Source of the DNA: Arachnopeziza araneosa
Lineage: Eukaryota; Ascomycota; Leotiomycetes; Helotiales; Arachnopezizaceae
Length of the DNA: 64,000 nucleotides
Direction: 5' to 3'
Assembly: GCA_003988855.1 (NCBI GenBank)
Contig: QYAI01000001.1
Location: 372,001-436,000, forward strand
The stretch's first letter is position 1. Each line of letters opens with the position of its first letter. Below the pieces are notes generated by a model. The model was not told where the DNA came from. It made no database searches and saw only the letters and a list, made by a program, of their open reading frames with translations. Below, one piece after another: positions 1-9,520 of the stretch. The position numbers were made by a program, and so were the translations under genes.

Positions 1-1358
1 TTGGACAGCATGTTAAGTGCTTTCAATTACCGACCCGAAATATCTGACCTGCAAAGAACCTTACCCTCTGCTGTGCGACTCTTGCCGCGGCCGACCTTCA
101 CAAGCCAGACGGGACAAATCCAAAGCAGATGGGATTTAGATATTAGCGTGTCGAATCTGACCCGCACCTCGAGCTTGGATTTCCATTTGGTGGCCTGATT
201 CGTGCTGGATAAGCTCGCTCCGAGTTCAGGCTGTCAATGCTTATGATTAGCAATTAGTGGTGGAGTGAGATTTTCGAAAGACGGTCTGTGGAGTTGATCA
301 ACTCGGTTTGCACTGAAGAAGTCGAAAACCAGCCCTACAGTACCCGCTATAAAGTGCCGAAAGAAAGGTACGAAATGACTAGAAAAACTATGCCTTCTAG
401 CTTATGGGACCGGGAGGAAGTTCTCGTTCAGCGTCCTTGGAGTGTGTTTGCACTCGAGCTGTGCTTGTCGATCATCTCCCCTCCTAGGTCCTCTGCCCTT
501 ACGATATATGCTGTAAAGTACCTGTACTTGCATGTGGAAGACGTCTCCACCAAGGCCAATGAGGCTCCGTTGCTGGCCCAACGTCCTGCACGCAATCGTC
601 ATTACCCGCGATAGACGGAACCCAGACAGATGGTCCGGGGGCTGCTTTCGACGCCTATCTATCGCAGGAACCGTCGATAGCGTATCAACCAGCCCATCGG
701 CCTAAGAAAATTTCTGACTCTCATGGCAAACCCGTATTTGGCAAGACGGGCTTAGGCAGCCTCCCTTTCTCCGTCTGCAACTTTACTCACGCAGCCACCC
801 ACGAAATGAACGGCAATGCGGCAAGGACCCATTTTAGCAAATTCTTCGCTCTTCTGTAATGCTAGACCGGACCGATGTCTCTTTTGAAGGGCCCTGAGCC
901 GCCGATCCTCTCGGGCAAAGATGGCGGTGGAGGCGTGGTGGGGTCTCAACAGCACCATTTCAAGAAAATATCACCAAATGGCCCGTTGTCCTGAATTCCT
1001 AGAAGCCCCGAACCATGCCTGGCGATCCACTTTCAATTTTTACCCACGCACATAATCGTCGTTTCATCATGTTGCTGAGGTAATTAGGGGTTCATGGACC
1101 TGGTGCTGAGTCCAAGTGCGCAAGAGGCTACTAGGTTCCTCTGACTTTATATATCAGCGTCACCATAATCTTTTCTATTCCTACATGTCCTATCCACCTG
1201 CAACAATTCTTTCTCGTCTCTGACATCACTTTGGCTTGCCCGAATAAGCTTGTGAAATTCTAGTTTAGCCAAGTGTTAAATCTGCAATTAGATTTTGGTT
1301 AACTCATACTACTTTACGCCTTCCATTCATAATTTTGTAGTCCACTCCAATTAACACA
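1..1358. other. Intergenic, no supported gene
   Basis: I see no reading frame here with recognisable protein character. The short frames at 1-198 and 288-614 (+) lack family features or splice continuations. The last 200 bases are pyrimidine-rich with a start-proximal CA/AA context, consistent with the 5' UTR and promoter of the HAD phosphatase that begins at 1359. Confidence 0.6.
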
Positions 1359-3184
1359 ATGTCTCCGTCAAGAACCTTAGCCCCGCCTCCAGGCCGACCC
1401 GGCATTCGACGGCTTTCCTCGATTACAGCAACAGAAAGGGATATCAAGGAAAGAAAAGGCCCTGTTGTTGTTACACCACAGAGAATGATGCTTCAGCGGT
1501 CACAATCGAGTCATGCGGGATTTGCTGCCTCTATGGAAACAGCACGAAGCGAACTTGATGCCTTGAATCTTGAGGAGGAGGTTCTTTCATCGTCAGCATC
1601 TAGCTCAGATGAGAGTTCTTCGTTATCGAGTCCTCCTTCCCCAATCACACCAGCAGAGCTTCCTACGGCTGATACCTTTGCCTTTGCCTTTGATATCGAC
1701 GGAGTCCTGGTCCGTGGTGGACGCCCACTTCCAGAAGCAATTGAAGCTATGAAGGTGTTGAATGGAGAGAATGAATATGGGATGAGAGTGTGAGCGTGTC
1801 TCAACGTAGCTTGTGAGTTAACTAACATTACGAACAGTCCATATATCTTCTTAACCAATGGTAAGATGCCTTGACTTTTCTGTGGAGTGAAAACATTATA
1901 CTTGACCGAAACTAACTTTTCTAGGCGGTGGTAAGTCTGAGGCAGAGCGCTGTATCGACCTTTCCCGAATGCTCGACATAGAGGTCTCCCCCTCACAATT
2001 CATATGCGGTAAGTTCCTTAAGCGAAGGACAACATGGAGGTCCGGCCTAACTTCCATTTAGGTCACACCCCAATGCGAGAGATGGTTGAGAAATATGAAA
2101 CTGTCTTAGTCATCGGCGGAGAAGGAGAGAAATGTAGACAGGTAGCGGAGGGTTACGGCTTCAAAAATGTGATCACTTCCGGTGATATTATCAAAGACAA
2201 TCCGCACACAACACCTTTCCGAAAGTTGACCCCTGATGAAGTTCGCGCGGCGAAACAACATGATTTTCAAAAAACGAAGATCGAAGCCATCTTGTATGTC
2301 AATTCTATCAGTATACGTTTGAGCGCTGCTGACCTAAAATAAGTGTATTCGCCGACAGTCGTGACTGGGCTGGGGATGCGCAGATCATGCTTGACCTCGC
2401 CATGTCGAAAGGTGGATATGTTGGCACGCTCTCCGAGACTTTCGATGAAGGTCCTCCCATCTACTTCTCCCACAATGATATCGTGTGGTCCGCTGGTCAT
2501 GATAACGTCCGTCTTGGAAGTGAGTATCCCGAGCCTTTAAATTCCTGCATTCTTTTGGCTCTAAGATAGAACATCAAATGAAGCGCTATTAAGAAAAGCG
2601 CATCGAGTGGTCTTCATCATCTGTCACCCAAACCACGCTGCAATAGTAGATGCTAACTCTCGGTTCTAGTGGGTGCTCTCCGGAAAATTGTCCATGAGCT
2701 CTTCAAAGATGTAACCAAAGGCAAGGAGCTTGAGACTATCGCATTTGGAAAACCTCAAATTGGAACTTTTCAGTTCGCGACACGTCTCTTGCAACAATGG
2801 CGCAAAGACGAACACAGCATTAACAGACCGCCCGAGACAGTTTACTTCGTTGGAGATACTCCGGAAAGTGATATCAGAGGTACTAATCAGTTCAATGAGG
2901 CGACTAAGAATGACTGGTACTCGATCCTCGTTCGCACAGGAGTCTTCCAGGAAGGAACTGAGCCAGCTTATAAGCCTCGTATCACCGTGGACAATGTGCT
3001 TGATGCAGTACACCACGGGATGAAGCGTGAGTTCGCTCGAAAGATGAAGCAGGTCGATACAGCTCTCCCTATTAACAGCCTTCTAAACCAAAACTTGAGC
3101 TTAAATGGGGATGATATTGATTTTGGTCGGAAGTCACCGATAGTCGAAGTGAAAACACCAGAGGCAGCAACTGTTGCTGCTTAA
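1359..3184 (+). CDS. HAD-superfamily IIA hydrolase, CECR5/HDHD5-like (yeast YKR070W type)
   Basis: Six exons (1359-1789, 1838-1860, 1925-2008, 2062-2293, 2344-2519, 2670-3184) join in phase to give 486 residues. Motif I FDIDGV lies near residues 111-116 with both Asp (112 and 114). Motif II FLTNGGGKSE spans exons 2 and 3. The C-terminal metal motif reads VGDTPESDIRG. This order defines subclass IIA HAD phosphatases; the CECR5 branch is usually mitochondrial, and a physiological substrate is not settled. The first ~105 residues are Ser/Pro/Arg-rich and may hold a targeting sequence plus linker. Exon 2 is only 23 nt, yet its reading VPYIFLTNG makes it certain. The next gene starts 3 kb downstream. 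Assignment to the HAD-IIA family is firm; the substrate is unknown. Confidence 0.92.
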
Positions 3185-4793
3185 ACAGACATCGAGAGGC
3201 AAGAACACAGTGATTGGAGGTTGAGATTTTCCTTTGCTCAAGGCGCTTGGTTTGATTTTAAATAAGGATACCCAGGATACAGCCGCAGGCTATTGTCGAA
3301 ATTGACATTTAGCTGTATCTCGTGGGAAAGGCAGAAATTGTTCCCCCGGTTTCAAAGGTGTTACAGGTAACGGAAGGAAAATAATTGGACTGAACTTTGG
3401 AGATTTCATTACATACTCTTATGCCAGATATGAGAAAGACTAGTTAGAATGCATATCATCTGTCAACATATCTTTAAATCAAGATACAATCAGCGGCTAG
3501 AATACCCTACTCGAGTTCATTTGATTAGAAAGACATGAAGTAAGAGTACCATCTGTTGAAGAGGGAGAGATTGAGAGAGTACGGTAGAAAGATTCTTTGA
3601 AGAAAGACAAGGTGGATAATCTTGAGCTTCGATATCCAAAACGACATAACTTTTAGCACCGAGATCGACTCCCCGATCGATCATAGGCAGTGAGATAGTT
3701 GCCGTGATGTCCTTGCGTGGAAAGTAGTCGGCGTCCGTAGACCGGCAGGAAGAGATGCACCACGAGCATTTAGTAAGCAGAAGAAGGTTGTGATACACGT
3801 GAAATGTAAAGGCTTGGCTCGTAGGATACGCCTCTAAGCGAGAAGCCCCTCTGCACGCATAACTTTCCACCGTATGTGGTATTGAGAGACGAATCAGGTA
3901 ATTTCTCACATAGATTTCGGGATAGATGGCGATTTTCTCCTGAGATATCTATGAGTAACTAGAATATCTACCTGGGGTCTAAGAAACTAGAAAGGAGCTT
4001 GGAATGTGAAGCACCATGAGGATCGACTTTGAAGAGTAACGTACGGAGAGACAGAGTCAATGGCGCTCACATGCAATCCACTCAAATAATGCAAGAGGTA
4101 ATGATAGCCTCCCGGCGAGTCATTCTCTTGCTTTAGAGAACTTGAATACTGTGGACCCTATCTTGCACCAGTACTAATGCAACCTTTCCTAGGTTGAAGA
4201 TCCTTTTTACTCCTGGCTGCCGTATCTGACCATGGAGTATGACACGCATGGGCGGCAAAGACAAGATGGATGATCGAGCGGGAGGCTACGAGACACCATG
4301 ACCCACAAACAGTAATCTATCTGTGAGGATACGTAGAAAGTAATGGTATCAAGTATGACAAACAGGAGATGTGCGCTGGTAATCAACACGACGGCAATGC
4401 CTGCATCTCTAAGCGCTGCTATGCGTGGGTAGGCATATCTCAGCGTGCTGCGATCAAGGAATGGAGAGTTGACTCTCTTCCATGGACATAAAGTCGATAT
4501 GTTTCTCCGAACGGTATAGACGCTTTGCCAAGATACCCCAAGAGTCTAGGGAGAAGACGTGCAGCGTAGGCTGCGGACCGATCCTCAGTTGGAAAGCAAT
4601 CCCGAAGCTTTACTTTTCGACGCTTAAAGATGAAGCCCACGATTTCGTAATAGTATATGCAGGACTCAGCTTTACGAGAGCCTTCATGAACCAGCATGAA
4701 CTCCATCAGGTACACCCGCCGGGTCCGACCAATCGCTGCGCCAGCGACAGTGGTCGAGGAGGAGCAGGACTAGTCATGCACGAAATCACAAAA

Positions 4794-4829
4794 TGTGCAC
4801 AAAGCTGCATTTATGCATTTTTGTGCACA
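4794..4829. repeat. Perfect inverted repeat, 10-bp arms
   Basis: TGTGCACAAA at 4794-4803 is mirrored by TTTGTGCACA at 4820-4829 with a 16-base spacer. The spacer itself contains TGCAT and ATGCA, so the hairpin extends inward. It sits in the long region upstream of the CBM48 gene and could be a protein-binding palindrome or a chance structure. Confidence 0.75.
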
Positions 4830-5732
4830 CCGAACCCATTCCGCCCCACCACGACCAGGTCCACCCCCCATCACAGAGTGATAGCGGCGGCAGCCATCTT
4901 GAAGGTCTGAAAAAGGATTCAATATCACACCCACTCAACGCCATCACATGGGATGTCGCAACCGCTGATGGCACGGAAGAAGGGGTTCTGTTCAGCTCAA
5001 GATGCAGCGTTTCCTTGCAGTGGACACACACCATGGAGAGGACGCTGGACTAGAGATGCAGGCTAAGTAGGTTACGCCGATGCTTGGGATGAGGCCACGA
5101 CGACGTCGAGATCTTGACACAGGGGAGGTTTTTGAGATGGTCTCGCCGGCGACCAGCGACCTCAACCAGCACAGCGCTGGTGCAATGAGAAGGCGGATGT
5201 TCCCATGGCGTGAAGCGATGAGGCCGCTCGTCTGCAGTGCTCCCCTGAGGTTCCACCGTAATCCAATATATTGTACGAGCGACGAGGCATCACGTTCCAC
5301 TGAGCGCTTTCGAGGGCAGCAGTACTGTAGTCGTCGCATCACTGTTTATTTTTAGCCAGCCTCTTGAAGATCCATCCGCCAAGCTGCACACATGCCATCA
5401 TCATGGTGCGATGCTAGCATTACCGTCGGCTGCACCCGCCGTTGGACCATTCTGGCATGAATCCACGATTCCCAGTTCCCAGAAAGGCTTCTTCTTCGTG
5501 ACGGCCCTCTATCACAGTCAATATTCAAATCCATTCAGCCAGGTGGTCGTGATTGGGTGGGTGTGCGATTGCTGGTGGTGGTGCATGTCTTCATCAACGA
5601 GGCGTGGAAGCGAGCAATGGGAGGCAGGGTGGGCGGCGGCGCTGAGTGGTGGTCACCGGCTGGGATCTAGTCGCCAGCATCCCAAAGCTGTCTAGCTGCC
5701 GTCATTCACCATGCCTACGCGCCGGGACTCGT

Positions 5733-5764
5733 AGACTTGCAGACTCGCAGACTCGCAGACTCAG
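5733..5764. repeat. 8-bp tandem repeat, about four copies
   Basis: Consecutive copies of AGACTYGC (agacttgc, agactcgc, agactcgc, then agactcag) lie about 430 bases upstream of the CBM48 start codon. This is a minor tandem duplication with no evident function. Confidence 0.75.
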
Positions 5765-6183
5765 CAGCAGCTTCGCCCAATGACGGCGGCCAGGCCCGCC
5801 TCCCAGCGCTGCCTTCCCCTCACTCATCCACTGGCAGCCCATTCGGTCTCTCCCAGCTGGCCCAGCCATAAAGCCAACGAGGGACCCCAATCTGGCGTCC
5901 CTTTCTCTTCTCTCTTCAGCAAGCAGTCAATCTTCAAGAGCTAGTTTCTACCCTCCGTTGTCGTTTTTTTGTGCCCTTTGTTTACTCCGTCCCTGAGCTG
6001 TGCTCATAATATCAATCACTTTTAGCATTCTAATCCCTATTGCAAAGTTGCTGGCCAACTTCTTCATAATTTGCACTCCTCTAATCGTCCGAACTTCACC
6101 TTGCCCAACTAGCTCTTCTTGCTCGAATCAAGCAGCCTATACCACAAATTCATCTCCTCAATCTGCATTAATAAGAACCGAAA

Positions 6184-7071
6184 ATGTCTGCTATTCAACT
6201 CTCTTTTTCTTTGCGCACTTCATCCGGTGTCAAGACCGTCCATCTCCTCGGCTCTTGGGACAACTACGCCGGCCAGCTTCCTCTTTCCAAGGATAAGGCC
6301 TCCTCCAAGTCAGGTAGCTGGAAAGGTACCTTCAGATTCCAGGGGACCACACTTCAACCGGGACAACGATACTGGTATTACTATATCATCGATGGATACC
6401 ATGTCTCCCACGACCCTGGACAAGCTTCCACCACTGAACCAACCACTGGCCGCGTTCTAAACATCCTCGATGTTCCAGAATCCGGCTCTTCCAAGACCTC
6501 CTCGTCAAAGTCGAGCTCCAAGCACTCGTCATCCGATAAGCACAAGAGCTCATCCAAGCACTCATCATCTGAGAAGCGATCCTCGCGCCGCGAGTCCCGT
6601 CGTGACAGTCTAAGCCTCAGCCTAGACATCCCAAAAGGCCGACCTCTATCTATTTCACAGATACAATCACCCAAGCCAGTCACACCACACGCAACCAAGT
6701 ACATCCTGGATGGCAATTACAGCGGTGCTACGGTCGAAGACCTCACGTCGCGCTTCAGCGCTGCAACCATCGACGAGGACTACGACTACGATCTCAGTGC
6801 GTCACCACCATCGTCTGTGGGCTCCAGTCTCTCGAGCCGCTCCGACAGTTCATCTCCCAGCTCCGCATCCTCACTATCCGACTACAGCACCTCCCGGTCG
6901 GAGGCATGTACATGTGAGCGTTACGGTATCACGCGCAAGGGCGACCGTGTCAAGTTGGACTGTGGTGGAAGCAGGTGTGGGTACAGTGATGATTCGAGCT
7001 CTTGTTGTTCATCCGACTCTGAGGGTGAGGTTCGCTCTTCACGACGACAGGGAATCGTTGTGAGACGATGA
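6184..7071 (+). CDS. CBM48/AMPK-beta-type glycogen-binding-like protein with Ser-rich and Cys-rich tail
   Basis: Single exon, 295 residues. Residues ~5-95 match the early-set/CBM48 fold of AMPK beta subunits and yeast Crp1/Mdg1: VHLLGSWDNY near residue 20, then a WKGTFRF strand, then YWYYYIIDGYHVSHDP. The W and the Y/P positions are those that usually contact glucan. Residues ~100-140 are a Lys/Ser/His-rich disordered hinge, followed by Arg-rich and Ser-rich segments. The last ~60 residues contain a Cys cluster (CTCERYG, DCGGSRCGY, SSCCSSD) that could bind metal. There is no kinase-interaction domain, so this is not a true AMPK beta subunit. The start is the first ATG after a CT-rich leader. 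Glucan binding is inferred from the fold; the cellular role is unknown. Confidence 0.85.
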   Translation: MSAIQLSFSLRTSSGVKTVHLLGSWDNYAGQLPLSKDKASSKSGSWKGTFRFQGTTLQPGQRYWYYYIIDGYHVSHDPGQASTTEPTTGRVLNILDVPESGSSKTSSSKSSSKHSSSDKHKSSSKHSSSEKRSSRRESRRDSLSLSLDIPKGRPLSISQIQSPKPVTPHATKYILDGNYSGATVEDLTSRFSAATIDEDYDYDLSASPPSSVGSSLSSRSDSSSPSSASSLSDYSTSRSEACTCERYGITRKGDRVKLDCGGSRCGYSDDSSSCCSSDSEGEVRSSRRQGIVVRR

Positions 7072-7591
7072 TCCCGCATCATGAAGGAAGAAAGAGGAGG
7101 AAGCGTAAAAGAGAGAAAATGGCCGAATCACTCATTCAAGTCGGCTTCTTACCTTGTTTGCATCATCCACTCCTGTCACGCGTCGAACTGGCTTCTCCGC
7201 GTGACGGGGACACATATGAAGCCGAAAGGGCTATATGTGGGCTAAGTTTCCATGTACATCGCTCTGAACGAGGAGCGATGTCGAGCATGGAACGGGGTTG
7301 GGGTTGAGTACTGCAGAAGGCAGTAGGGAGAGACAAGAGAGTATACGTTGCACGGGGGCGCGCCAAACTCTACCTTGCAAGAAATGGCCCTGGTATAAAC
7401 CAGGCTTGCCATATAACTATGAGCGCAGATGAACTGCTTGCGCTGAGAGTAGTTAGAGTGGATAGATGACTTTCTGAATCATATCCATGAACAAATATTG
7501 TTTGGTTTCACCGTGACCTAATGCCATGTGAATCTTGTGTGTAAAGAAATGATTTTGAACTGCCGAGTGCTTAGAGAGGATGACTTGGTAT
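7072..7591. other. Convergent intergenic spacer
   Basis: This lies between the 3' ends of the CBM48 gene and the methyltransferase gene. I see nothing beyond likely 3' UTRs and short uninformative frames. Confidence 0.6.
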
Positions 7592-8511
7592 CTAGGAGAT
7601 CCTCTCAACCTCAAAGACCAAACGTCTTGTAAATTCATCATCCCACGGCCGCTTTCCTAATGCCTCATCCATCACCGCCTTCTTCACTTTCCATTGACTT
7701 CCGGTACTCTTCCCAACCTCGTCCCACAGCCGCTCAAAACTTCCCACGTTGTGTCTAAACACCATCTTCTCTGTTCCCCAAGGCACTTCTTCTGGGGTAG
7801 TTCTTCCCATCTGATGTCCCAGCACTAAAACTCCCTCTTCCTTCCTCAACAACCGCACTATCCTCTCGCAGATCCGCTTCTGTTCTTCCCAGTTAAACAT
7901 ATGCAGAAACTGCTTGATATGTACTACGCTTAACTTCCCCTCTAGTTCTGTCCACGGCCCTGGATCATCGAAGATATCTCCGATGATAAATTTGGCGCCT
8001 AAGGTGTCCCGGTCAAGGAATAAATCATATCCCATGTCTACGAACTCAGGCCGTAGATCACCACCATAGAGGGAGGAGGCTGGGACGCCATTATGTACGA
8101 GCGCGCGTATCTCCTGTCCAAAACAGCAGCCCAGGTCGAGGAGTTTGCCTCCCGATTTTAGGACGGATAAGATCTGTGGGTAGGATGGGGAGGTAGAGAG
8201 ATGTGTATCAAGGAAGCGGAACATGCCAATACATGGGAGCGGATTGTAATGCCAGGCATGATCTCGCTGCCGGAGTTAACTATGGATCATTGGTGGGGCA
8301 TGTTTGGAAGACATACGACTTTCAGGATGTGTGGGATGACATCTTGTTGAGCTATATGGCTGTAGTTCTCAAAAATGTCTCGCTGGTTGTAGGTGAGAGT
8401 TGAGAGGGTGGGCTTGTACCAAGTGAGCGTCTTTTTGGTGCTGCCAATGGCAAGACGGGAATTGTTGTTGTCTAGGTCTTTGGGTATACTAGCCATTGCA
8501 GAGACGGACAT
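7592..8511 (-). CDS. SAM-dependent methyltransferase, AusD-like family
   Basis: Two exons (8511-8317 and 8266-7592) with a 50-bp GT-AG intron give 289 residues, the usual size of this fungal family. The splice restores HILKV-RDHAWHYNPLPCIGMFRFLD, a continuity typical of the family. SAM motif I LLDLGCCFG lies at residues 107-115, an acidic GGDLRPEF loop follows, and GDIFDDP fits motif II/III. The start is ATG 8511; ATG 8496 (MASIPKDLD) is equally possible, while the frame upstream begins at a non-ATG codon. Characterised relatives act in meroterpenoid and other secondary-metabolite pathways. No terpene cyclase, PKS or P450 is adjacent here, so it may act alone or belong to a dispersed pathway. 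The substrate cannot be told from sequence. Confidence 0.9.
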
Positions 8512-9520
8512 TGTAGAATTAGAAGCGAGGGAGAGGCTTGATGATATGAGGTTTCGAATCCCGTAACTCACATCGGTAGTAGAAAGAACTCTTTCGGTGT
8601 ACGAAATCTGCTAACTCGAGACACTTGCCGGGAGTTACGACGATCCTCAACCTTAGACGAGAGTGTTTTAACGACGAGGTCAGCACGCCTAGCGGAGTAG
8701 GTGTTTTTTTGGAAGCACAGATTGGAAGAAATAGGAGACGAAAAGTAGAAAGGAATCAGAAATACATTGGCTAATGACGACAATGTAGATGTTGATCTTG
8801 GTGCACATTTCTGATTTTGAAGCGTTGAGATGGGTGTGCGTGGAGCTGCAGAGGCTTGAAGTGGGGCAGCTGGTTCTAGGCCTAGCACCCCTGAAGAGCG
8901 TTTCTCCGAAGCTTGCAGCGAGAATTGAGAGAGATAAATAAAACCACAACAAGAGAGAAGAAGAGTGTCTTACGGTTGGTCGATGGATTGGAAAATCCTT
9001 CTCGTGCTTTTGCCGCCTCGATACGAAGCTTTTGACTAGCTTAGAGCCTTCATCAGGTACACATGAACTTGATAAAAAAAATCAGCTCGAGAAAACCCCA
9101 CCAGCGAATGACGTCGACGGCGTGTACCTTGCGGTGAGAAGAAAACAGCTGCTGCAGTGGCACAGATGATTTCCAGCAGCAGGGGCCAAATCAGGGAGAG
9201 GCTCCTGTAGATGCATCAGAAGAGGGCTTGCTCCTGAAATCTTGGCCACTCCTGTAGGGTGTAGAAGGATCTTTCCTCCCGCTCTCGGGTCAAGCTTTTA
9301 AGCTTCTCTGGCGCGCCCACTACCTTCATTCATCAACATCAACATACACATCAACACTAGATCACATAACCTGTGGCGGTCTGTCCCTTCATCCAAAATC
9401 TCCTCCCTATCCTTGGCCACCCAATGCGGTTTTAACGAGTTATATCTCTTCCCTCCCCTCACTCAGCTTCCGGTCCCAACAGAACCTATTACACGCGATT
9501 GGGTTGCGAACCCCTTCACT
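8512..9520. other. Divergent promoter region between methyltransferase and GH63 gene
   Basis: About 1 kb. A minus-strand frame at 8689-8952 begins hydrophobically like a signal peptide but opens at TTG and has no family character. The stretch before 9521 is CT/CA-rich, like a leader. No other structure was noted. Confidence 0.55.

Larger units (their letters stand above)
3185..6183. other. Long intergenic region, probably upstream control DNA of the CBM48 gene
   Basis: About 3 kb without a supported gene. Frames such as 3517-3909 (-), 4482-4910 (+) and 4992-5342 (-) have no recognisable domains, and several overlap on both strands, as expected by chance in GC-rich DNA. From about 4.7 kb the sequence becomes visibly richer in G+C, then turns into CT-rich DNA that probably forms the leader of the gene at 6184. 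It contains an inverted repeat (4794-4829) and a short tandem repeat (5733-5764), listed separately. Confidence 0.6.

Noticed and set aside
3517..3909. 130-codon minus-strand frame after the HAD gene
   Set aside because: No recognisable domain, no splice partner, atypical composition.
4482..4910. 142-codon plus-strand frame in the long intergenic region
   Set aside because: Overlaps open frames on the other strand and includes the inverted repeat; no family character or splice continuation.
8545..8575. GGTTTCGAATCCCG, resembling a tRNA T-arm
   Set aside because: No matching acceptor stem, D-arm or anticodon arm could be placed upstream at the right distance.
8689..8952. Signal-peptide-like hydrophobic minus-strand frame, possible small secreted protein
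   Set aside because: It opens at TTG, not ATG, and the downstream sequence shows no mature-protein character or conserved Cys pattern.
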